Assembly: GCA_038751365.1 (NCBI GenBank)
Contig: JBCDGH010000015.1
Location: 1 to 28,653 of the forward strand
Length of the DNA: 28,653 nucleotides
Origin: JBCDGH01 sp038751365
GTDB taxonomy: Bacteria > Patescibacteriota > JACMRA01
Direction: 5' to 3'
The first letter of the stretch is position 1. The number at the start of each line of letters is the position of its first letter. The position numbers were made by a program, and so were the translations under genes. Shown here piece after piece: positions 7,911-15,790 of the stretch. The notes beneath the pieces are model-generated. The model was not told the origin of the DNA. It worked only from the letters and a program-made list of their open reading frames with translations, and ran no database searches.

Positions 7911-9185
7911 TCAAAGTTTGTTTGAATTTACATTTCCTTCACCATTCCAGAGACAGCTTATAGGTATCATCCAAATGTCTTCCTTAACCTCAAGTAATTG
8001 ATCCCCAAGATACAAAACTGCCCCACCAATACAATGAGAGTTCTGCTCTTTGAGCCACACAAGGTGTTTCCAATCATCAGCATTTGGCGACTTAGTCGCT
8101 TTGATTTCTATTCCAAATATCTTATTTCCTGAGTATTCAAGAACAATATCTACTTCTCTACCCCCATCTTCTGATCTTAAATAATACATTGATGGATTGG
8201 ATTTTGACCAAGTTATTTGACGCTTGATCTGAGTAACAATATATGTCTCGAGGAGTTTTCCAAAATATATTCCGTATTCAACTGGATTGCTTAATTTTTC
8301 TGTATCTACTCGTAGAAGCTGAGAGGCAAGTCCTGAGTCATTGAGATATACTTTGGGTGATTTAACAAGCCGCTTGGTAATATTTCGATGTGAATATGGC
8401 TGGAGTTCGAACGTAAGAAACAATGTTTGGAGTATAGCAAGATATCGTATCAGCGTAACGCGCTTCATACCTATCGTTCGTGCCATATTACTTACGTTTA
8501 AAAGATTACCTGTCTGGTCAGCAAGTGTAAGGAGTATTCGTGGAAGAGCTGTAATATCTTGAACATTAGATATGTCGAATACGTCTCGCTGAACTAAAGC
8601 CGAAGTATAGTTATCCACCCAAGACCTTCGACGCTCTGGTTTGCGACTTAATAGCTCTGGAAAACCTCCTGTAAGCACTTGATCAATAATACGTGATGAA
8701 TCATCTTTATAGGATGACGTAGAGATGCTGCCTTCAACTATCTGATCAACAAATACCTCTTTTGTCTTGAGTATCTCGCCTTGTGTAAAGGGATGTAAGG
8801 TAATTACTTCCATTCTACCTGCTAAGGATTCAGATATTTTGGGAAGCATAAAAATATTTGCAGACCCCGTAAGTAGAAATCTACCAGGTTTTCTATCTTG
8901 ATCAATAATTTCTTTGATCACTGGAAACACTTCAGGAGATTTCTGAATTTCATTAATTACCGTACCATGTTTGAGCCGAGATAAAAAGTTTTTCGGCGAT
9001 TGCCGCAATGCTCCAAGCACTGATAGATTATCAAGTGTAATATACTCAGATAGAATACTTTGATCAATCAGCTCTTTAACAAGTGTACTCTTCCCCACCT
9101 GTCTTGCTCCATTTATGATTACCACAGGGGTGTCTTCAAGGGAATTAATAAGCTTTTGAGTAATACTTCTTTTTAAGATTTCCAT
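7911..9185 (-). CDS. AAA ATPase with DUF4143 domain
   Basis: A 424-residue protein of the common AAA_14 + DUF4143 family. Walker A is GARQVGKSTL at about residues 26-35. The Walker B-like strand is TVINEIQKSPEVFPVIKEIID, followed by the sensor RFLLTGSANIFML (about 102-114). The middle segment TGGFPELLSRKPERRRSWVDNY is typical of the family, and the C-terminal half has the DUF4143 pattern with a PD-(D/E)XK-like block (GREVDIVLEY, then GIEIKATKS) resembling a nuclease fold. The biological role of this family is not established; it is often carried as accessory DNA. The gene uses more CG-containing codons than its neighbours and ends in TGA, rare in this window, which suggests transfer. It has a strong promoter and a leader of about 23 nt. 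Confidence 0.9.
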   Translation of the reverse strand: MEILKRSITQKLINSLEDTPVVIINGARQVGKSTLVKELIDQSILSEYITLDNLSVLGALRQSPKNFLSRLKHGTVINEIQKSPEVFPVIKEIIDQDRKPGRFLLTGSANIFMLPKISESLAGRMEVITLHPFTQGEILKTKEVFVDQIVEGSISTSSYKDDSSRIIDQVLTGGFPELLSRKPERRRSWVDNYTSALVQRDVFDISNVQDITALPRILLTLADQTGNLLNVSNMARTIGMKRVTLIRYLAILQTLFLTFELQPYSHRNITKRLVKSPKVYLNDSGLASQLLRVDTEKLSNPVEYGIYFGKLLETYIVTQIKRQITWSKSNPSMYYLRSEDGGREVDIVLEYSGNKIFGIEIKATKSPNADDWKHLVWLKEQNSHCIGGAVLYLGDQLLEVKEDIWMIPISCLWNGEGNVNSNKL

Positions 9186-9214
9186 AATATGGGATTTGTA
9201 CAGTATATGGACTA

Positions 9215-9243
9215 ATATTATATTAAATACTATTTTGTGTCAA
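9215..9243 (-). promoter_or_regulatory. Promoter of the DUF4143 ATPase gene
   Basis: Minus-strand TTGACA (9238-9243), a 17-nt spacer and TAATAT (9215-9220) form one of the best promoter matches here. The ATG is at 9185, so the leader is about 23 nt, longer than for most genes in the window. Confidence 0.7.
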
Positions 9244-9267
9244 AACTAAGTAAGAACCTATCTAATA

Positions 9268-9296
9268 TTGTTTTTATCTATAAAATATGCTACACT
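9268..9296 (+). promoter_or_regulatory. Promoter of the 9305 gene, leaderless
   Basis: TTGTTT (9268-9273), a 17-nt spacer and TACACT (9291-9296) are followed by 8 nt and the ATG at 9305. This favours the ATG at 9305 over the out-of-frame ATG at 9301. It is arranged back-to-back with the DUF4143 gene promoter. Confidence 0.55.
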
Positions 9297-9304
9297 AAGC
9301 ATGT

Positions 9305-10081
9305 ATGGAAGAAGAACTTAAACTATTCTCACAAAAGTATAATCTGGAAAGAAATAGGAATCTCAGCCGTTATCAGGAACAGATCAAATTAATACAAAGC
9401 ACAACGCAAAAGTCTGATAGTATAGCACTTGTTAACTCAAAGATAGATAAGTTAACAGTAAAACATGAACTTAATTCTTTTAAAAACCTAACTCTGGAAA
9501 ATTTTGAGCACGAGAACCCTTCTTTTTTTGTAGGCGACTTAGGAATAGTTATGTTAGAATTAAATAGACATGACCTTTTAACCCCAAAACAAATAAGCTC
9601 TCTTATAGCAATTGGAGTTCTAGATAGCTACTGTGAAGACAATAATATTCCTATAGCAAGCATTCAACATTTTTCACGCTCTACACTTAGTAGATTTCGA
9701 ATGGAATACTACTTTAACTCCGAATATGGAGAAAATGGAGGTTTTTTCTATAAAATACCTTCTAAAATAAGCATTGATTTAAAATATTCAGATAAGAGAT
9801 TTCACATATTCAAACTAGTTAGTGAGTATTTGTCAGATCTTGGAGTAAATATAAATCAGGAAGAACTTAACAATATATATTTGTTTTTTAATGATTACAA
9901 TAATTTTTTCTCTAAAGATAGAGCTATTTTTGAGACGGTTGATGCTGAAAACAATCCAGTTACAATTATTATTGATAGAGGGCAAAAGTTGAGTGTAGCA
10001 TATACTATCAAACTACAAAATAAAAACAATTTATCAAAAAGATTTTTTTCTATAGAGCTATTAAATCAAATCTCCAACTAA
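9305..10081 (+). CDS. Hypothetical protein, 258 residues
   Basis: I do not recognise this family. The protein is soluble, with no membrane segment or signal peptide. The N-terminal third (about 1-65) is charged and helical, possibly a short coiled coil. The middle has FFVGDLGIVMLELNRHDLLTPKQISSLIAIGVLD, then a Tyr/Phe/Asn-rich C-terminal part ending in predicted strands (AENNPVTIIIDRGQ, LSVAYTIKLQ). It is more AT- and Asn-rich than the housekeeping neighbours. It has its own leaderless-type promoter and is followed at once by a hairpin, so it is probably a real single-gene unit. It lies in the accessory stretch between pheS and polA. Confidence 0.7.
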   Translation: MEEELKLFSQKYNLERNRNLSRYQEQIKLIQSTTQKSDSIALVNSKIDKLTVKHELNSFKNLTLENFEHENPSFFVGDLGIVMLELNRHDLLTPKQISSLIAIGVLDSYCEDNNIPIASIQHFSRSTLSRFRMEYYFNSEYGENGGFFYKIPSKISIDLKYSDKRFHIFKLVSEYLSDLGVNINQEELNNIYLFFNDYNNFFSKDRAIFETVDAENNPVTIIIDRGQKLSVAYTIKLQNKNNLSKRFFSIELLNQISN

Positions 10082-10106
10082 TTATTCTTCTAGAAAAGAA
10101 GAATAA
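10082..10106. terminator. Hairpin between convergent genes, probable bidirectional terminator
   Basis: A perfect 10-bp inverted repeat (TTATTCTTCT at 10082-10091, AGAAGAATAA at 10097-10106) with a 5-nt loop starts one base after the stop codon of the 9305 gene and lies 17 bases beyond the polA stop. The stem is AT-rich and there is no good T-run after it on either strand, so it is an atypical terminator or an mRNA 3'-end stabiliser for both genes. Confidence 0.6.
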
Positions 10107-10122
10107 CAAAAAGTAATTGAAA

Positions 10123-11877
10123 CTAACACTCAGCCCAATTTGAGCCTGTGCCTATATCTACTACTAAGGGTACACTTAGCTCAATTGGTGGGTTGGTCAT
10201 TGTCTTTTGTACTAGCTCAGTTATAGTAGTTGAGTCTTTTTCTTCTACTTCGAATACCAGCTCGTCATGAACTTGTAATATCATATTCGCCTGTAGCTTC
10301 TGCTCCTTAATTTGTTTATCGATCTGATTCATAGCTATTTTAATTAAGTCAGCGTTTGAACCTTGCAAAACCATGTTAAAAGCAGCTCTCTCATCTTCTT
10401 TGACTAGCATTTTGTTAGTAGAATTCAAATATTTAAAGTATCTTCGACGCGAGCAAATACTCTCAGAATAACCTTGAACTTTAGCTTTTGCTAAAACTTG
10501 TTCAATAAAGGGTTTCACTGTAGCAAAGGTAGCAAAATATTTCTCTATAAAAGCTCTAGCTTCTTTGACTGAAATTTCTAGTTGACGAGCAGTGGCAAAG
10601 GCGCCCTGTTGATACAATAAGGCAAAGTTCAAAGTTTTACCTAAAGATCTTTGTTTTTTAGTAACTTCTGACAAAGGTATCTCAAATATTTCTGCCGCAG
10701 TTCTCGAATGAATATCCTGACCCAACTCAAAAGCTTCTTTTAGAACAGGGTCTCCAGTAAAATGAGCTAACAATCTTAATTCTATCTGTGAATAGTCAGC
10801 TCTTACTAATAATTTACCTTTAGGTGCAGTAAAACAACTTCGAATAACAAGACCATAATCGTTATTCCTGATTGGAATATTCTGTAAATTTGGGCTGTTA
10901 GAAGACAATCTACCTGTAGCAGCTTGAGTCTGGTCAAAGTTACAATGCAGTCTATCATTAACATCTAATTGCTCAATCAAATTGGCTGTATAAGTTGAGA
11001 GTAACTTTGTAAGTATTCTATATTTTAGAATTTTTTTTATGACTCCAGAATCGTCTTTTTCTACCAGCCCTTCCAGAACGTATTTATCTAATGACAACTT
11101 CCCTGAAGAACTTTTTTTGGTTAAAGCAAAACCCACACCTTGCAAAGCTTCTACTAATTGCTGAGAAGAATTTAAGTTGAGATTATCTACCTTGAGATAA
11201 TCAGTAATTTCTGATTCCAACAGTTTACTTTTATTAGTTAAATCAACAGCTATGTCAGAAAGCTTTTTTTTATTTATGAATACCCCTTTAAGTTCCATTT
11301 TAGCTAAAACAGCAGTAAGTGGAGATTCAATCTCTAACCATAACTTAGTTAGCTCAGGTGTGAAGCTACCCAAATATTCTTCAGCAAGAACTAAATAATG
11401 TTTACAATTTTTTTCTAACTCAAGCAAATCTATTTCTGGAGTTGTCTCTAAATCACCAAAAATATCCTCATTAGAGGTTGAGTCAATTGCTTTTACTTGC
11501 TCTACTTGCAAAGATACTAGATATTTTTTTTCAATTATTTTAACTATATCAGGTTTTCGTGTGGAGTCTTCTAGATAAGCGCCAACTTCTAAATCAACAG
11601 GTTTTTGAGGAAAATTTAACTGGTTTTTGAAAAACAACTTATATGCTTCTTTAGCTCTATCAAACACAGCAATTCCTTGATAATCATGTATAAACTGCTG
11701 AGTTTCTTTTTTGCACCTATTATAGTCGACTACACCGAAATGTATTTTGTCGAAAAAACCTATGAGTAATTTACCGGTTATTAGCAAAGGATAAATTACT
11801 ATCATCTTTGTGTTATCGAAGCTACTTAAGAATTTACCAGCTTCATCTTGATTATCTATAATAGTATGGGTTTTCAT
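10123..11877 (-). CDS. polA: DNA polymerase I, polymerase domain form lacking the 5'-nuclease
   Basis: Family A DNA polymerase for repair and gap filling. The motifs below are numbered from a GTG three codons upstream of the chosen ATG. Motif A is DYSQIELR (364-371), motif B is R413..K417..NF421..Y425, and motif C is QVHDELVFE (538-546, catalytic H540-D541-E542). ATGRLSSNSPNLQNIP (323-338) is also typical. There is no 5'-3' exonuclease domain, and residues 1-150 sit where the 3'-5' exonuclease would be but show no Asp-x-Glu motif, so proofreading is unlikely. Motif B is unusual: the common F-G-x-x-Y-G reads FALLYQ. The GTG at 11886 belongs to an AGGTGA Shine-Dalgarno sequence (11883-11888), so the ATG at 11877 is taken as the start. 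RNA-primer removal must rely on another enzyme. Confidence 0.92.
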   Translation of the reverse strand: MKTHTIIDNQDEAGKFLSSFDNTKMIVIYPLLITGKLLIGFFDKIHFGVVDYNRCKKETQQFIHDYQGIAVFDRAKEAYKLFFKNQLNFPQKPVDLEVGAYLEDSTRKPDIVKIIEKKYLVSLQVEQVKAIDSTSNEDIFGDLETTPEIDLLELEKNCKHYLVLAEEYLGSFTPELTKLWLEIESPLTAVLAKMELKGVFINKKKLSDIAVDLTNKSKLLESEITDYLKVDNLNLNSSQQLVEALQGVGFALTKKSSSGKLSLDKYVLEGLVEKDDSGVIKKILKYRILTKLLSTYTANLIEQLDVNDRLHCNFDQTQAATGRLSSNSPNLQNIPIRNNDYGLVIRSCFTAPKGKLLVRADYSQIELRLLAHFTGDPVLKEAFELGQDIHSRTAAEIFEIPLSEVTKKQRSLGKTLNFALLYQQGAFATARQLEISVKEARAFIEKYFATFATVKPFIEQVLAKAKVQGYSESICSRRRYFKYLNSTNKMLVKEDERAAFNMVLQGSNADLIKIAMNQIDKQIKEQKLQANMILQVHDELVFEVEEKDSTTITELVQKTMTNPPIELSVPLVVDIGTGSNWAEC

Positions 11878-11882
11878 GGAGT

Positions 11883-11939
11883 TCACCTTGTTTTTATTAC
11901 TAACAATCTAATTTTAAGTAAATTTAGTTATTTAAACAA
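11883..11939 (-). promoter_or_regulatory. polA promoter and Shine-Dalgarno sequence
   Basis: Minus-strand TTGTTT (11934-11939, over the murD stop codon), a 17-nt spacer and TAAAAT (11911-11916) give a leader of about 27 nt. AGGTGA (11883-11888) lies 5 nt before the ATG at 11877 and matches the anti-Shine-Dalgarno end of 16S rRNA. It is the only clear Shine-Dalgarno I found in the window. Confidence 0.55.
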
Positions 11940-13515
11940 CTTTATTCACAACATCTACCCACCAATTCGCTCTCTCTTCTGAGTTCTTGAATTCATCAAA
12001 GGAAGAGCCAGACGGAGACAAGACGATATTAAAAATTTGCTTACCACTACCTAACTCAGAACCCAATACATCGAGATCACCAATTACTTGTATATTATTC
12101 CAACGTTCTATCAAAAATTCTTCGATTAGTTTTTCCAACTTAGATAAATCTCTGAAAATATTATTTGCTATCTCTTTTAAAGACTCGAGACTGTCTGAAT
12201 CAGAATTATAGCCAGCAATAGCATAAACCTGATTTAATAAATTCTGACCCACTTGCCCAGCATAGTCTACTCTAAAAAGCTTATTCTTAAGCTGTATATC
12301 GAGAATCTCCTTAGCTAAACCACTTAAATTACCCCCTTTGTCTACACCAGCCACTAATAACCACAAAAACTCATTTGGTCTTTTAGTCAAAGCTCTTACA
12401 GCTGCAGTTACTGCATCAGGCTCGGTAGCATAGCCGTCATCATAAAAGTTTAAATTAACAGTAATTTCATGACTTTCTAAAAACTTAAAATCAAAGCTAT
12501 GTGTACGAATCAGCTCTAACCTATGTTTTAAACTAACAAACTTGGAGAGTGTAGTTTGCAAGTGAGTATTATTTGATTTCAACCAATTAGTAATTTTACT
12601 TTCACTGGCTACTTCATGGATGTCTTCGGTAATGGTTATGTAGACTATTATAGCTAAGGCTAGATTATAGCTATTATGATCACCTAATAAATGCGAGTTC
12701 AAATTTTTTGCTGCAAGATCAGCTAAAGCCCACTTAACAACAAATTTGTTGATAGTATTAGCACTTAAAATATCTGGTCTTACTTCTATAACTTGATCTG
12801 AACAGATAAGTAAATCTGTTGGATATTGATATTTATATATATTATCTTTTGCTTTCCAGTACTCTTTTACACTATCGTGCTGATCTAGATGATCGATATA
12901 GTAATTAGTAATCAGACTATATTTTGGAGAAATGTTTGCAAATCCTAAATCTTGTAATTGGAAAGAAGAGGTCTCAATCACAAAATATTGATTTTTATCT
13001 ACTTTTTGGTCTTGATATTTCCAAAATGAATATGGTGAAATATTGGTGGTATTCCCACAATATGAAGACTTAGTTGTACCATCACTACTATTATTTAAGA
13101 AATGATTAATTAAACTACATGTAGTACTCTTACCCTTAGTACCAGTAACCGCTATAATTTGCTCTCTAAATTTTTGAAAGAAGAAAACTAGACTAGAGGT
13201 AATACTATGCTCACCTTTTATTTTTCTAAATTCTTGTAGCTCGGGCAACAAGGACCATATACCAGGTGACTTGAATACAAATTCAATTTCTTTTAACCTT
13301 AAAGAGTCGAGGTAGTCTTCTCCAAGATAAAATTGATTATTTGGCAAAGCAAATCTATTCTTTAAGCTAGTATTTTTATCTGCAATAAGGACTTTATCTA
13401 CAGGAATTTTAACGACATTAACTAGCCACTCCAAAAACTGAGAATTTTCTCTACCCAAGCCTAGAATTAGTATTTTTTGATCTATTTCAAGAGACTTTAT
13501 GGACTCCAAATTCAT
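11932..13515 (-). CDS. murD: UDP-N-acetylmuramoyl-L-alanine--D-glutamate ligase
   Basis: MurD adds D-glutamate to UDP-MurNAc-L-Ala in cytoplasmic peptidoglycan precursor synthesis. Seen are an N-terminal Rossmann-like segment (KILILGLGRENSQF), the Mur ligase P-loop GTKGKST, the NYYIDHLDQHDS stretch corresponding to 'N...DHLD.H', a C-terminal-domain DDGYATEPDAVTAAVRAL segment matching 'DS.ATNP.A...AL', and the MurD-specific ending LSPSGSSFDEF. From ATG 13515 it has 527 residues, longer than the roughly 450 usual, with extra sequence in the C-terminal domain. An upstream in-frame ATG at 13599 would overlap the pilin-like gene and adds a hydrophobic stretch foreign to the family. The promoter position supports 13515. 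No other mur gene is in the window. Confidence 0.9.
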   Translation of the reverse strand: MNLESIKSLEIDQKILILGLGRENSQFLEWLVNVVKIPVDKVLIADKNTSLKNRFALPNNQFYLGEDYLDSLRLKEIEFVFKSPGIWSLLPELQEFRKIKGEHSITSSLVFFFQKFREQIIAVTGTKGKSTTCSLINHFLNNSSDGTTKSSYCGNTTNISPYSFWKYQDQKVDKNQYFVIETSSFQLQDLGFANISPKYSLITNYYIDHLDQHDSVKEYWKAKDNIYKYQYPTDLLICSDQVIEVRPDILSANTINKFVVKWALADLAAKNLNSHLLGDHNSYNLALAIIVYITITEDIHEVASESKITNWLKSNNTHLQTTLSKFVSLKHRLELIRTHSFDFKFLESHEITVNLNFYDDGYATEPDAVTAAVRALTKRPNEFLWLLVAGVDKGGNLSGLAKEILDIQLKNKLFRVDYAGQVGQNLLNQVYAIAGYNSDSDSLESLKEIANNIFRDLSKLEKLIEEFLIERWNNIQVIGDLDVLGSELGSGKQIFNIVLSPSGSSFDEFKNSEERANWWVDVVNKVV

Positions 13516-13522
13516 GAGTGCA

Positions 13523-13550
13523 ATCTTATTAAGTGAGGTATAATTGTCAA
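13523..13550 (-). promoter_or_regulatory. murD promoter, leaderless
   Basis: Minus-strand TTGACA (13545-13550) overlaps the TGA stop of the upstream pilin-like gene. A 16-nt spacer and TAAGAT (13523-13528) follow, ending 7 nt before the ATG at 13515. This sets the murD start and gives it transcription independent of the pilin genes. Confidence 0.6.
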
Positions 13551-15118
13551 TTTGTAGGTAAACTAGGTTGAGCAGGCACATTATCACCATTACCACCACC
13601 TGGAGAAAAATCTGTAGTCTGATTTAAATTATCAGTACCTGGAATAACACTGTCAGTTGCTGAGAAATCTTCAGGTCTTACAAAGTAGATAATCAACTGA
13701 ACTACACTCACAGAGATAAGAACTATAACAAAACCAATCACTGCGTTTTGAATTGCTTGTTGAGCTTTTTTGACCTGCTCTGAACTACCATTAGCAGTAA
13801 TATAGTAGTAGGCACCCAAAACTAAGAAAAATACTGTCAGTACAGATGATATGGGAATCAACATATTACTAACCACATTTTTTACCACAAAAGTGATGCC
13901 AGCTGTATTAAATTCTAAAGTATCTGGAGTACTGCTAAGAGGGTCGGTAGCATTTAAGGTTACTTGAATCAAAGTAACAATTGGTCTGGCTATAATTACC
14001 ACAATAAGACCTATAATACCATTTGTAATAGTCGCCTTACCGTTTGCTTTTTGCTCAGGAATAGTAGATATGTAAAATTGGTAACCTCCGTAGATAATTA
14101 CTAGAACTGCAAATAAACCAGCCAACAAAAGAAGTGTATCCGTAGCATTTCCTAAGATTCCTCCTATGACAGTACCAGCAAGTCCGGGTATATTTGCGAA
14201 GTCAGCTGCTGTATTCACATCTCCAAATAAATCCGCTACCGTACTAGTAATAAAGTTAGCTAATAAGACTACAACCAATCCAGTGACTCCTTTTTCAATA
14301 TTAGCTCTGCCTTCAGCTTTACCGTTAAAGCCTCCAAAAAAGTACTGATAACCTCCGTAGACTATAACTAACACAGTAACTGTAACTGCCAAACCGACTA
14401 ATACACCTGTAACATTACCCAACAAGCCGGCAAGCGCATTTCCAAAAGCTTCGGGTATACTATTAATATCAGTAACCGCCGTACCAATAGTAGTAATAAC
14501 AAAATTCCTAATAGCTCCAGCCAGCAGTACCACTGCCAAACCAATTACACCGTTTTGGATAGTTTTCAAGCCGTCAGCTTTACCGTCAACACCTCCTTGA
14601 AAATACTTATAACCTCCGTAGACTATCACTAAAGTAGCTACAGCTGAAGACAAGCCGATAAGTATATCTACAATTGTGTTAATAAGATCGATAAGCGGGT
14701 CAGAATTAATTGTATCATTAGCAAATAACTGCTCAACAAATCCACCGCTTCCCCCGATAGCATTCGCTAGCAAGACTACTGCCAAACCGATTACACCTGC
14801 TTGAATTGCCTTTAAACCATCAGCTTTACCGTCAAGACCCCCTTGAAAATACTTAAAACCACCATAAGTAATGACTAATACTGCTACTGCGGGCGCTAGG
14901 CTGAATAAGAAATTAGTTATCAACCTTAATAAATCCCCAATTGTATTAGAATTTCCATCACCATCCAAATCACCAATGTCAATAATTCTTAAACCTTCTA
15001 TACCTTGAGCCTGAGCTTCTATCCGAAAAAAAACACCTAGACCTAATAATACAGCAGACAAAATAACCATAAAATATGGTAGAAACTGCTTAAACTTTTT
15101 AGCTAGATTATAAATCAT
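13547..15118 (-). CDS. Secreted/membrane protein of five tandem VirB2/TrbC-like pilin units
   Basis: A 523-residue protein with an N-terminal signal-like helix (about 12-34, ending AQAQ) and five units of about 72 residues (60-131, 142-212, 226-298, 314-388, 408-480). Each unit has two hydrophobic helices joined by a short polar loop, with the pattern VLVIxYGGxxYFxGGxxGKAxGxxxIxxGVxGLxVVLLAxxI. This matches the two-helix pilins of type IV secretion systems, including the T4SS pilin family known from Patescibacteria, where one polypeptide normally has one unit. Units 1 and 2 are nearly identical; unit 5 is most divergent. A Pro/Gly/Asn-rich tail follows (about 484-523). It starts 5 nt after the stop of the single-unit relative, hence one operon, and ends in TGA. 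A structural role in a pilus or membrane channel is inference. Confidence 0.75.
   Translation of the reverse strand: MIYNLAKKFKQFLPYFMVILSAVLLGLGVFFRIEAQAQGIEGLRIIDIGDLDGDGNSNTIGDLLRLITNFLFSLAPAVAVLVITYGGFKYFQGGLDGKADGLKAIQAGVIGLAVVLLANAIGGSGGFVEQLFANDTINSDPLIDLINTIVDILIGLSSAVATLVIVYGGYKYFQGGVDGKADGLKTIQNGVIGLAVVLLAGAIRNFVITTIGTAVTDINSIPEAFGNALAGLLGNVTGVLVGLAVTVTVLVIVYGGYQYFFGGFNGKAEGRANIEKGVTGLVVVLLANFITSTVADLFGDVNTAADFANIPGLAGTVIGGILGNATDTLLLLAGLFAVLVIIYGGYQFYISTIPEQKANGKATITNGIIGLIVVIIARPIVTLIQVTLNATDPLSSTPDTLEFNTAGITFVVKNVVSNMLIPISSVLTVFFLVLGAYYYITANGSSEQVKKAQQAIQNAVIGFVIVLISVSVVQLIIYFVRPEDFSATDSVIPGTDNLNQTTDFSPGGGNGDNVPAQPSLPTN
13679..14941 (-). repeat. Five in-gene repeats coding two-helix pilin-like units
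   Basis: The units lie at 14726-14941, 14483-14695, 14225-14443, 13955-14179 and 13679-13897 (first to fifth in protein order). Units 1 and 2 share 32 of 37 residues over the loop and second helix (DNA 14756-14866 and 14510-14620) and are visibly similar at the DNA level, so they come from a late duplication. Units 3 to 5 are progressively more different. Confidence 0.85.
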
Positions 15119-15123
15119 TTTTA

Positions 15124-15639
15124 TTATTGAAAACTAAAGAAACTATCTAAATTTGTATTTTCTGAACTAAATCCTAAGACACTCATTATTGTAAACGGAA
15201 CTATGAAAGCAAAAATCAGCATCACCAGCCCTACTGCTAAATTTTGAGACCACTTCTTCACGAAAGCTGCTTGCGCCTCATCTACACCGCTATAAATCCA
15301 AACTAAGCCCATTCCAACTAAACTTGGAGTTATAATAGTAAAACCAAGACTAATCAAGAATGCGTAAGCTCTTATAGCTATATCGGCTAGTAACGATGGA
15401 GATAGAGGTCTAGCACTTCCATCTTCATACGTGGAGCACTCAGCAGGTATAATTGGTACATTATTCCCTATTACGAACAAGTTTGATAAAGAGATTGAGG
15501 TCTGTTTACAAGCACTATTAGCATACTTATCTTGTGCAAAGGTATTTAAACAAATCAAAGATATAGCCAAAACTAGCAAACCCAAGGTCACAACTGACCC
15601 TGCAATTAGTAATCTAAATAATTTTGATAGTTCAGACAT
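15124..15639 (-). CDS. Single-unit pilin-like membrane protein
   Basis: A 171-residue protein. The first hydrophobic helix (about 9-33, ending FAQD) looks like a signal peptide or anchor. A short extracytoplasmic part has two cysteines (C44 in NSACKQ and C68 in AECSTY) that could form a disulfide. Two further helices, about 90-115 and 132-153, are joined by a basic loop (EAQAAFVKKWSQN). The two-helix hairpin after a signal sequence resembles VirB2/TrbC-type pilins and the units of the neighbouring five-unit protein, although the glycine-rich GG-x-x-Y-F motif is replaced by GLVWIYSG. It is the first gene of the pilin operon and has a strong promoter. VirB4, VirB6 and VirD4 homologues are not in the window. 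Confidence 0.65.
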   Translation of the reverse strand: MSELSKLFRLLIAGSVVTLGLLVLAISLICLNTFAQDKYANSACKQTSISLSNLFVIGNNVPIIPAECSTYEDGSARPLSPSLLADIAIRAYAFLISLGFTIITPSLVGMGLVWIYSGVDEAQAAFVKKWSQNLAVGLVMLIFAFIVPFTIMSVLGFSSENTNLDSFFSFQ

Positions 15640-15652
15640 GTATGTTTATCCT

Positions 15653-15681
15653 AGTATAAGCCACTTTTGTGATCAGGTCAA
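15653..15681 (-). promoter_or_regulatory. Strong promoter of the pilin-like operon
   Basis: Minus-strand TTGACC (15676-15681), a 17-nt spacer and TATACT (15653-15658) precede the ATG at 15639 by 13 nt, giving a leader of about 6 nt. Only two bases to the right, a TTGACA (15684-15689) faces the other way toward the glycosyl-phosphate transferase gene, though without a good -10. Confidence 0.75.
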
Positions 15682-15790
15682 AATTGACAACTAATCTTTA
15701 AATAAGCTTGCATACTAGTGTTCCTGTTATAAAAGACAACTCAAATCTATAACTACATACCTAGCTTTATACACGATCGTAATTATAATT

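Noticed and set aside
8341..8562. Plus-strand frame of 73 codons within the DUF4143 gene (and similar frames at 2414, 5070, 11987, 14166, 15431, 16366, 16836, 24985 and 26688)
   Set aside because: All are antisense shadows of well supported genes and show no promoter or family features.
13516..13599. Upstream extension of murD to an ATG at 13599
   Set aside because: It overlaps the pilin-like gene, codes a hydrophobic stretch foreign to MurD, and lies upstream of the leaderless-type promoter that sets the start at 13515.
7911..15118. Possible UGA recoding (as in Gracilibacteria or Absconditabacteria)
   Set aside because: The frames are complete with TGG for Trp and GGN for Gly, and two genes end sensibly at TGA (7911 and 13547). 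UGA is just a rare stop.
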